In this document: in pieces, positions 55,506-64,000 of the stretch
How the letters are laid out: the number at the start of each line of letters is the position of its first letter
How positions within the stretch are numbered: position 1 is the first letter of the stretch
From: Lunularia cruciata
Taxonomy: Eukaryota > Streptophyta > Marchantiopsida > Lunulariales > Lunulariaceae
NCBI GenBank assembly: GCA_948567375.1
Contig: OX419755.1
Span: forward strand, 48,613,001-48,677,000
DNA length: 64,000 nt
Direction: 5' to 3'
Notes under the pieces: generated by a model
Database searches by the model: none
Seen by the model: only the letters and a program-made list of their open reading frames with translations
Told to the model about the DNA's origin: nothing
Translations under genes and position numbers: made by a program

Positions 55506-56879
55506 CATCTCCACCAAAAGAGCCACATAACATACACTACAGGCTTGCCCGTACAAGTGCCAAGCTTGGATCCATAATGCCATCAATATTTGGGAGGTGG
55601 TATGGTGCACAATTGCACACATAATCCTTGCAAACAACACCATCATGTCCTTCCAACATGAGGACTTTGGAAGGCAAAACCTCATGCACTCTCAAGATAG
55701 TGTGATGTTATTATAGTGACATCAAGTGTCATAGGTGTAGTCTGTTATAGATATACATACTCACCTAGATGAAATTGAAAAATTGAGGTTCTATAACCTC
55801 CTCCTTGAATAGGAGCATAATGTAAAGTATTTCTATGTTGAGCAATCGCTAAGTTCTAAAAGGCCATCAATGTCAATCTCAAAAAGATCTTTGCCCATTG
55901 AGAACATGCACTCACCCATACATTTGGATCATCCAAGTCCAAAACTAGAATAACATCACAACAAATGGCTATAGGTAAATCTGGATCTAGCCCATAAAGT
56001 AGAAAGAAGGAGAGAAGGGTGCTAAGGAGGCTTGCCGGCTGAACCGATAGCCCATGGTCAACCAAGGTAGTTGGAGATCCTAATATCCCAAGTAGACTCT
56101 TTGCAAACCATACTCATGCAATCCTCTCTTCATTGTCTAAACCACTCTCTTTGCTAAGCCATTTGCCTTAGGGTGATCTCAAGAGGTAGTACAATGATCA
56201 ATCAATGCCTTATCATTCAAGACTTGAAATTCTCCCAAGAACTTTATACCTTGATAAGTCAAAACCTCAACTAGTGCACCAAACAAAGAACCAAATCCAT
56301 GAACGAGTAAGCTATCCCTTCATTGGACTTGTCAAGAAGTGTCACCAACTCAATCCACTTGGAAAAATACTCCACCATAACCAAAACATACCAATGATGT
56401 CTCATAGTCAACAATAAGGGTCCAACAAAGTCCAAACTCCAATAGTAACCCAATCCTATGACAGATAATTGTGTAATTATGGCATAGGAGCATTAAATAA
56501 TGCTCTAACTTGGTCACAAACCACACATCTAGCAGCAAACTATTGTACATAAGTCTACATACCATGTCACCAATAATGAGTTTAGAGTAAATTGTATGTC
56601 CACTTTACTCCAAAATGTCTTAGCTCCTCATAGGCATGATCTACTAATTGTGGTTTTTGAGATGAAAGTGGTACTACTTGCACTCTACATCCTCCTACAC
56701 ATAAAGAAGGTGTATGCTTTCCACTCTAAACCACCTGGCTCATTGCCAAGACATGGTCTATTTCCTTAGAGCCAACTATGCCACCTACAATACCAATGCA
56801 AAGATAATCCATCACTAAGACATCATCATGAATGTCTCACTAACTTGTACCAATATCTCCATCGTCTGGATCTATGACC
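55506..56879 (-). pseudogene. Integrase remnant of another gypsy-type element
   Basis: 56271-56453 reads SLDFVGPLLLTMRHHWYVLVMVEYFSKWIE, the start of an integrase core with the first Asp. Upstream (56350-56800) lies a decayed Cys/His finger segment (FAARCVVCD-like). 55856-56065 has LLYGLDPDLPIAI, which normally follows the core. 55485-55685 lies further downstream with no recognised domain. The residues differ from families G, M and C, so it is a fourth lineage. Stops and frameshifts are frequent. Confidence 0.7.
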
Positions 56880-57571
56880 TGTAACACCCATTTGTGCATG
56901 TGTGTGGTATTGTGATATTTAGCTTGGTATTACAAGTACTTAAGAGATATTATTTATATAGAGATAAAGGATGGTTCTATATTAGTCATGGTTAGCTAAA
57001 TTTAGTCATAGCTAAGATAGAGGAGACTTTACTTTAGAGGAAGTAGAAAAGATGAGCACCACTAGTTTGGATTTTAGTGTGTTGACTTGGTATTATTCCT
57101 AGGTGTTTGGCTTTGAGGAAAGAGTTGAGAACTCTTGGGCCTGCAAACCTTTTTGTTTTGGATTCTTCTTTAGTCCAAGGATAGCCCATGTGAAGGAATC
57201 CTTGACTTAGTGGTTGGGTCAAGATAAGACCACATGCTTAGGGGAATATGCCCATGTGAATGGATATTCCTTTCTACTTTTTGACTTTACTTGACTTTTA
57301 GTCTAGTAACTTGAGTTACTACGGTAATTAGTAACTTTGGTACGTAACTATTTCACAAGTATATAAACAAGGGGTGAGGAGGTACTCATCATCCTTTCAT
57401 TTGCAACTATCTCTCTCTCATTGAGTTCTCTAGTGAGCAATGTCTTGAGTCTTGGAGTATTAGCCTTGGAGGAGTATGATAGAGTTCGGGTTCCTTGCCT
57501 TCTTAGTCCATGGTGCGCTACCATAATAGCCATCAGAGGTTCATCTTGAGTGAGAGACAGGCCGGCTCACA
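56880..57571 (+). repeat. Family M solo LTR
   Basis: TGTAACACCC...CCGGCTCACA, 692 bp, complete at both ends. The flanks TGACC and GTACC share only the last three bases, so the TSD is eroded or absent. It contains the clearest TATA of the family, TATATAAAC near 57360. There is no PBS after it. Confidence 0.9.
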
Positions 57572-57686
57572 GTACCAACATTGCACCATCTCCTCATTTG
57601 TCTTACCATGCCAACATGCTCTAGTCTTATCCTACTAGCTGGAATATGGGTTTCTACTCAAATTTATTTATATCATGGTTCACCAT
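57572..57686. other. Short unassigned spacer
   Basis: 115 bp between the family M solo LTR and the E6 LTR. No coding or repeat signal recognised; it may continue the integrase-bearing element to the left. Confidence 0.4.
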
Positions 57687-58278
57687 TATAGTACCAATAA
57701 CTAGACATATTATCTAGAGGTGAAAATTAGCTTGGTAATAGCTTGAAGGATGTTGTGTACAATAGGCTAGGTAGAATAGATGGAGGTGTCACCAAAAGAG
57801 TACTTCTACCAATAGGGTAGAAATTGAAAATAACCTGAAAATGTTAGAGCCAATTTTGGAGGTCTAAATGGATGAATTAGACCTTGAAAATGACTTGTTG
57901 CACTCCCTTTGGAAATTTTTTTTCCTTCTCCTCCTTATGATCAGTCTCATCAAAATCTTTCTAATGGTACCTCATCCATGCAATTTTGAGCTCTATATAG
58001 GAAGATTCCTTAAAAATTCCCTCTAGTCAAATCTATTTGACCAACTAGATAGGACAAGGACTGACATGTCACCCACCCAAGCAACTAATCTAAGAGTGGA
58101 GCTCATGGACAGGTCACAAATCCATGTATCTGATCCAAGGGTGGAGCTCCCTTTGAGTGGATCCTCCTTGCTATATAATAGAGAGAAGGTGCTCCTTTGG
58201 GGCATTGGAGTATTGAGTGTGAAGTTGGTGTTTCCTCTCTTATCTCTTGGAAAGTTCTCTTGTCCTTGGAGTATTACA
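57687..58278 (+). repeat. 5' LTR of E6 (family C)
   Basis: TATAGTACC...AGTATTACA, 592 bp, colinear with the E4 LTRs but diverged. Its first 100 bp (ACCAATAACTAGACATAT) match the second U3 copy in the solo LTR at 2203-2943 better than the first. A TATA-like CTATATAATAGAGAG lies near 58170. It is followed by a PBS, so it is a true 5' LTR. Confidence 0.88.
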
Positions 58279-58279
58279 A

Positions 58280-58384
58280 TGGTATCAGAGCATGTGTTTT
58301 AATCCAAGAGAGTGGATCAATCCTCTTGGAAGAACACATATTACTAAGACTAGGTAATTTTGAGGGGAGAAAACATAGTGCAAT
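58280..58384 (+). other. E6 primer-binding site and leader, cut by E5
   Basis: TGGTATCAGAGC at 58280-58291 (initiator-Met type), then a leader similar to E4 37745-37830. It breaks off at GCAAT (58380-58384), where the E5 LTR begins; GCAAT is the expected left half of the E5 duplication. The rest of E6 should lie beyond the right end of E5, outside the window. Confidence 0.85.
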
Positions 58385-59181
58385 TGTGACAACCCGGCAA
58401 ATATCACTTTTGCGGTAATCGGGTAAGTAAAGTTTGTTCCCGCAGAGATACGAGTCAGAAATGTCCAAATACAAAGTCAAAATAACAATTTAGTTCTTCT
58501 TGAGTTTTTCTTTAGTCTCTCAGGTAGAAACCACACCCAAAAGAGAGTAACAAGCACTGATTCGCAGTCTTGTCACAAATTCACACTCCTTAATCACAAC
58601 TCCATCAAATCTTTCCAAACAATCTTGATTGTGATGATTCAGGCTCTCCCAAAAATGGCACTCCTGGTCTTGCAAAATGACTTCGCCTTAGAAATGTGTT
58701 CCACCCCTCCACTGAAGGCACAACTTCCTTGATCAAAATTGCTTCACATCAACTTTGCACTGCACTCACAAATGCAGAATACTACCAACACTACAATTCC
58801 TCTCAGATCTGTCAAGGCATTGCTTCAATTGCACTTCACTCAGGATCAAACCCACAGAATGAAGATCAAGGCTGTGGAATCCAACATCCAACAAACACAC
58901 TGATTTGCACTTCAAAATTCTCCACACACTCACAAACATAGACATGAAGTTGATACTCGGAATCAAGCTCAAGTGACAAGCACTACTTCACAGCACTTCG
59001 CTTTATCTATTCTCAGAAATGATGAGCACTAAACAACATGATACTGCGAATGCCACTCTTAAATAGTGAATCAATCGACAGTTCTAACAAGTATACCGTT
59101 CTACAACAACCCTTCTAACCTTCAGATCCAAAATGACAATGCACCTCTTCATATCTACCTCTTCAAATTTCAAAACTGTTA

Positions 59182-59496
59182 CTATTCCGATCCGATGTCT
59201 ACTTCTTCCTCGGCTTTCAAACCCAAACCCAAAGTAATCTTACTTCCTATCACTTTTTCCTTGGGTTTCACAACTCCCAATTCCTCCACTAATTCTAACA
59301 CTTCTCCTTCCTGATATGAACTTCCTATCATAGTTAAGCCTTCTAAATCTTTATCTCCCGACCCACTCTTCTCTAAAGTGTCAAATGTCAAATCCGAAGA
59401 CACTTGCACTCCTATCTCTCTTACCTTGGGTTTAACTACTATCAATTCCTTTACTAATTCTATTGTGTCATCATCAAGAATTGTAATTGAAACCAT
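59182..59496 (-). pseudogene. C-terminal remnant of the LTR ORF in E5
   Basis: 104 open residues with GVQVSSDLTFDTLEKSGSGD and GLGLKAEEEVDIGSE, equal to the end of the ORF in copies A and B. The conserved N-terminal region and coiled coil are absent. It still ends in the same place relative to the LTR edge. Confidence 0.75.
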
Positions 59497-59816
59497 GAAT
59501 ACACTATCTACACCTTCAATTTGTAATCCACTTTCCCCTAATCACTCATGTTACTAACCCAAAGACACTTATTGTCTGATCCTGCACTTTGAGTTTATTC
59601 ACTACTGCTACTTCTCCTTCAATTCATGTTCCATCTTCAATCAGAACTGAAATTGAAGTCATGGGTATACTAACTATCTTCTTTCTCTACTCTAATTTAC
59701 TCTAATCCCTCTCGCAAGATTCCCCAAGTCACCTTCAATGCACTCCGAGGTCCGACTTCCTTGGGTTGAATCATATTTGTCTTAAGGTAGTCTATAGACC
59801 CAAAGTCATGTAAACT

Positions 59817-59851
59817 CAAAGTACAAAGTACGAAGTCCAAAGTACGAAGTC
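59817..59851 (+). repeat. Short tandem repeat in the E5 U3
   Basis: Two adjacent copies of CAAAGTACGAAGTC, preceded by a related CAAAGTA unit. The repeat is within the divergent U3 and could be duplicated promoter elements. Not seen in LTRs A, B or E3. Confidence 0.7.
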
Positions 59852-60301
59852 ACATTGACTCGAAGAATCTCAACCCGAAGTACATCTACTCTCAAAACTT
59901 CAAATGCTTGTAACTTCTTCTATATACCTCCAAACTTTGCAATTTTGGTGGCAACAGAAAGCTCTAGACGAGACGCTTCTAACGAGATATAGCACGATTG
60001 ATTTGGACTTTTCGTCACTCAGATATGGCCCCCGCAAGAATCTTGACCTGAAACCTTCATTCCGATGCGAAGAAACCTTCCTTCGGCGTCTGATCCAAAT
60101 TTTTCACTCCTCTGACACAAAGTAAGCTTCTTCGGGTTTGATCTAGTCCAAATCTTTCTTCCTCTTATATGAAGTTGACTTCCTCGGGTCTGATCAAAAC
60201 ACAAGTTTCCACTCATTTCTTCTCCATTTGGTTTCAATTTGGTTTTAACAAGGCACTTTTTCTTCAAAACTCGTCCAAAATGAAAAATGTGGGTACCACA
60301 T

Positions 60302-60314
60302 ACCCCCTCCCTCA
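60302..60314 (-). other. Polypurine tract of E5
   Basis: Minus strand TTGAGGGAGGGGGTA, directly before the LTR (TGTGGTACC). Same position as in E3. Confidence 0.8.
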
Positions 60315-61604
60315 AATATGAGCGTCCCCACGAACATAGACCTCGGGTGTTTTAGAAACTTCCGAGTCTATGGTCCAATATCTCCGAACTCTCCACTCGT
60401 TTACTCGAGTGGCAAAAGGATTACCTTCCAAGTCTACGAGCTGCATGGACCTATTGTCGTAAAGATGAAGAACTCGATAGAGACCCATCCATCTCAAATG
60501 CAACTTGCTTCAAAAAAATATTCGGTGATTGTCACATAACAAAACCAAATCTCCTTGACGTACAGCCACAGGCTTGATTCTCTTATCGTGCTTGACTTTC
60601 CTCTGTGCTTGTATTTCTTTTGTGGTTTGCATTGCATCGTCTCTTTTCTCTTCTAACCACATCAGTTAATGAATCCAAAGATCCTGATTGTCTTCTTCCG
60701 ACATTTGTTCTTCGCAAAGAATCCGATATGTCGGCACTTCAAATTCAACTGGCAGTATGGGATGCAAGCCGTATGTCAAGAAGTATAGAGTTTGTTTGGT
60801 TGTAATCTTTTCTGTCGTTTGATATGCCCACAATGCGGCTGGTAATTTTGTATCCCAGTCATAGGCATAATTGACAGTCACCTTATTCAAAATTTTACAA
60901 AGTAACCCATTTGCTTTTGGGTTATAAGGAGTCGTCTTCCGATGTTTAATCTGAAAGTACTTGGTTAATGCCTCCATTACAGAGTTCAAAAAATGTGTTC
61001 CTCGGTCATTGACCAATTCTTGAGGACACCCATATCGGGAGATGATGTTTTGAGAGAAAAATTCCGCCACCATTTTAGCATCATCTCTGTGAGTTGCTTT
61101 AGCTTCAACCATCTTGGTAGCATAGTCAGTGCAAACCAAAATGTATCGCTTTCTTGTTACTCGGGTCATTGGTTGAATGGGACCCACAAAATCAATCCCC
61201 CATTTCTGAAATGGGGCCAAAGGCAAAATTGGTCTCAAAGGCCATTGAGAAGTAGCCATCGGCTTCCCCGTTCTCTCACAAGCATCATAGCTTCGGATAT
61301 GAGCATGCACGTCTTTGTACATTGTAGGCCACCAATACCCTGCCAAAAGAATTTTCTTTACAATATTCTTCAGAGCATAGTGTCCTCCCGATGCTTTGGA
61401 GTGTAAAGATTCAATCACTCCTCCTACTTTGTATGTTTCCAAGCATCGCCAAAGTACTTCGTCTTTGCCCATCTTAAATAAAATGTTGTGTTTAAGCTGG
61501 TACGGCCCCATTTTCCTGAGAAAGACTGCCCGCTGTTCCGGGTCCATCCCTTTAGGACAATGGAGAGTATTCAGATAATGATATTCAGCTGCATACCTTG
61601 TACT
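60312..61604 (-). pseudogene. Integrase of E5
   Basis: 61547-60666 is a 293-residue open piece. It has finger GHYALKNIVKKILLAGYWWP with SYDACERTGKP (first Cys of CDAC replaced by Tyr), WGIDFVGPIQP (Asp 1), LVNDRGTHFLNS (Asp 2), then NPKANGLLCKIL. In E3 this segment reads NPKANGLTEKANGLLCK, so seven residues including the catalytic Glu are missing here. The C-terminal module follows after a TAA at 60663 (LRWMGLYRVLHLYDN, VRRYW). The upstream break at 61605 is TGA, probably from CGA. Confidence 0.92.
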
Positions 61605-62909
61605 TCACATTGCTGATAAGTGATATAACTCTTCGTCAGGGAACCGATCGTCAATTTCCCACTCATGGTCTTGAGTCTCTAACATGGATAGGAAGTCAAC
61701 ATTCGAATGCAAAGCTCCCTTCCTTACTTGTATAATATACGTGAACTCTTGTAACAACAAGATCCATCTTGCAATTTGCCCAGATAAATCTGCCTTCTTG
61801 ACCAAATGTTGCAAGGCGTAATGGTCAACATAGAAGACAAACTCGTATCCCAACAGATAATGGCAAAATTTCTTGCAGGCATATACCATTCCAAGTGCTT
61901 CTTTTTCAGTCGTCAAATAGTTCTTTTCAGAAACTAAAAGTTGTTGGCTGGCATAATACACCGGGTAGTCCTTCTTCTTTTTGTCCTTTTGACTTAAGAC
62001 GACTCCGATGGCCATGGACAAAGTGTCCACATATACATGAAAAGGGATGTCCCAATTCGGGGCCCTCATAATTGGTGCTTCAACAAGCTTCTTCTTCAAC
62101 ACCTGGAAAGCTTCTTCTTGATTTGCTTCCCATAGATAGTCTTTGGATTTCTTCAGAAGCTTTGTAAGGGGTGCAGCAAGCACTGCATAGTTTGACACAA
62201 AGCATCTGTAGTATCCGACATGTCCTAAGAAGGCTCTCAGCTCCTGGATGTTCTTCGGGGATTCCAAAGCTGCGATTATCTTGACCTTCTCAACATGGAC
62301 TTCAATACCTCGGCTTGACACCTGATGCCCCAGAAGAACTCCCTCCTTCATTGTGAAGAAGCATTTCTTTGTGTGTAATGACAAGCCGGCAAAACGACAC
62401 CTTTCAAACGTTTGGCAAAGGTAATCTAAATGTACATCTCTTCGCCCAAACACACAAAAGTCATGAATAAACACTTCCACAAATTTGCGCAGGAAATCTT
62501 TGAAGATTGAATTCATCATCCGCTGGAAAGTAGCGGAGGCATTACACAACCCAAAGGGCATTTGATTGTAAGCAAAAGTGCCCCATTTGGTTATGAATGT
62601 AGTTTTATCCTTGTCTTCTTCTCAAATGTATACTTGATTGTACCATGAAAATCCATCAAGAAAACTATAACAAGGATGCCCAGCTACCTAATCTAAAATT
62701 GTATCGGTAAAAGGCAAGGGATGATGATCTTTCCTTGTGACTGCGTTCAACTCCCCGAACTCTTGGCACACTCGGATCTTCCCCATTTTCTTCTTTGGGA
62801 CAATGACAATGGGGGAGACCCATTCACTGCTTAAGACAGGGAAGATGATTTCGGCCCCTAAGTACTTATTGATTTCATCTTTCACCAACAGCGAGTACTT
62901 TGGGTTCAA
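61605..62909 (-). pseudogene. RT and RNase H of E5
   Basis: One frame with two or three point stops around 62562-62690. RT has YSLLVKDEINKYLGAE, PIVIVPKKKMGKIRVCQ, MPFGLCNASATFQRMM and FIHDFCVFGRRD, where the first catalytic Asp is His. RNase H has FHVYVDTLSMAIGVVLSQ, LTTEKEALGMVYACKKF and FYVDHYALQHLVKK. Ends SAM then TGA at 61605. RT would be inactive. Confidence 0.92.
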
Positions 62910-64000
62910 GCGGTATTGCCGCTGCCGAACCGGAACTGCACCTTCAACCAGATCAATCCGGTGTTCTCCAAATTCTCATGGAATACCCAGCATTTGATCA
63001 ATAGACTAGGCAAATACATCCTGGAATTCTATAAACAGAGCAGTGTATCCTGCCAACTCCTCCAAAGTGAATGTGTTTGAGATTTTCAAAATTTTTCCTT
63101 CAATTAATAAACATCTTGACAGTCATTGGGGTTGATGACCCCTTCAACGTGGCTTACTCGGCTTAACCCGAGGCGAGCTGCCATCAAACCCCCTTCCTCT
63201 AGGTCAGGTTCACCCGAGGCGAGGTCATATGGATCTTTGTCTTCGACATCCACCTCGTAGCATTCCAAGTGGTTAACTTGGACTTTGTCTTTGAATTTGT
63301 CCTCCTCTTCCGACAAACTTGTTTCCCCGAGGTGGGGAACTTTTGTCCAACTCACAATCACCAGCTTCTGATCTTTGGACAAAATGTCCTTGAATCTTAA
63401 CTTCTGCTGGTACTAATCCACCACAACTTGGGCACTATACAACCAGGGTCTTCCGATCAAGAGAGGATAACCAGTCTTTGTACTGGTTGCACCACGATGT
63501 AGTTCAACTTGAAAGGCACCCCTCCAATGATCGTAGTAATGTTCGACAGCATGCCCAAAGGCCGTCTCCTAGTTTGGTCTGCAAACTTCAACACTCGGGG
63601 TGTTGGTTCAAACGTGTGATACCCGAATCAATTTGCAATATCTTCGGTCATGACATTCACACCGGACCCAGAGTCGATGGGTATCGATGTGATCATGCAC
63701 CCGACAAGCTCCGCGTCTACCTCGGGAGATCCCAAATCTTCTTGCTCAATACAATAGATAGCAGGCAGGTCCTTCTTTGACATCGACCTCACCTTTTTGA
63801 TGGCCAAATTCAGCTGTCTCTTATACAACTTGTTATCTTCCCACAATTGCTTGAATGTAATGTTTGCATTTGTGGCTGCCAGATCTGCTACAATATCGTA
63901 TTGGGGAACTCCTCCCAATTTGACCGTCTTCGCCTTTGGCTTCGGGTCTGAAGTCTCTCCATGTTCCTTCTTGACTTTGGGATGCTTCAAAATGGTACCG
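62910..64000 (-). pseudogene. Protease region and linker of E5, cut by window end
   Basis: 63628-63990 reads VKLGGVPQYDIVADLAATNAN and then, at about 63654-63688, PIDSGSGVNVMT with the retropepsin D-S-G. 63104-63382 is the acidic linker (VNHLECYEVDVEDKDPYDLA) before RT. Frame changes separate them. gag would lie to the right, beyond the window. Confidence 0.85.

Larger units (their letters stand above)
58385..60300 (-). repeat. 3' LTR of E5 (1916 bp, LTR ORF mostly deleted)
   Basis: It starts TGTGACAACCC and matches LTRs A and B closely to about 59180. It then keeps only a C-terminal piece of the LTR ORF, and its U3 side (about 59500-60300) is unlike A and B apart from the end GTGGGTACCACA. 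So it is a different U3 subfamily, half the usual length. Confidence 0.9.
58385..64000 (-). mobile_element. E5: family G element with shortened 3' LTR, runs off the window
   Basis: 3' LTR 58385-60300, PPT, then on the minus strand integrase, RNase H, RT and protease up to the window edge. gag and the 5' LTR are outside. The pol frame is well kept: pieces at 60312-60503, 60666-61547, 61605-62561 and 62688-62909 are all in one frame and separated by point stops. So it is younger than the left family G element. Confidence 0.93.

Noticed and set aside
56880-57571. Recent insertion judged from the complete LTR
   Set aside because: The flanks TGACC and GTACC do not form a clean duplication, so I cannot claim a simple recent event.
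1-64000. CRISPR arrays, bacterial operons, rRNA or viral capsid genes
   Set aside because: No regularly spaced short repeats, no ribosome-binding pattern and no such domains; every recognisable protein piece belongs to LTR retrotransposons.

Overview
The window is land-plant nuclear DNA made almost entirely of LTR retrotransposons of the Ty3/gypsy superfamily, inserted into one another. I see no host protein gene, tRNA, rRNA or CRISPR. The evidence is: LTRs with TG...CA ends and 4-5 bp target-site duplications (TSDs); primer-binding sites (PBSs) for plant tRNAs; gag zinc knuckles; protease, RT, RNase H and integrase domains in gypsy order; and a chromodomain at the end of one integrase. Many stops are explained by C-to-T change (CGA to TGA, CAG to TAG), as expected in methylated plant heterochromatin. 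This suggests a large, repeat-rich plant genome; I cannot name the lineage.

Three families recur. Family G ('giant LTR') is Athila/Tat-like: PBS TGGCGCC..., RT motif FIDDFCVFG, and LTRs of about 3.2-3.8 kb that carry their own long ORF. Family M ('medium LTR', about 690 bp) has PBS TGGTTCTGTTGTCGGGACC, RT motif FIDDFCVYG and an extra zinc-knuckle ORF upstream of gag. Family C is a chromovirus: LTRs of about 580 bp, initiator-Met PBS TGGTATCAGAGC, RT motif FLDDILVYS and a chromodomain.

Layout. 1-8252: minus-strand family G element (pol, gag, PBS, truncated 5' LTR), with a family C solo LTR at 2203-2943. 8253-12140: minus-strand family M element that has lost pol but keeps open gag and upstream ORFs. 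12141-17362: two old giant-LTR pieces head to head, with a family M solo LTR inside (15727-16418). 17931-55505: a decayed family C element (E1, plus) hosting a nest. It contains giant solo LTR A (minus, 17959-21736), giant solo LTR B (plus, 22409-26193) and family M element E2 (26253-52715). E2 contains family G element E3 (minus, 32717-51938), which contains chromovirus E4 (plus, 37150-43443). The nest is four deep, and the insertion edges of A, B, E3 and E4 can be read. 55506-56879: minus-strand integrase remnant. 56880-57571: family M solo LTR. 57687-58384: family C 5' LTR and leader, cut by family G element E5 (minus, 58385 to the window end).

The most unusual object is the ORF inside the giant LTR. 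In solo copies A and B one reading frame of about 858 codons runs through the LTR without a frameshift, broken only by point-mutation stops. It starts just downstream of a TATA box about 390 bp into the LTR. The predicted protein has a conserved N-terminal region, an acidic/Ser-rich middle and a long coiled coil. An in-frame TAG near codon 87 is shared by four of five readable copies, suggesting a short upstream ORF followed by a main ORF. A and B also form a 3.8-kb inverted repeat with a 672-bp spacer.
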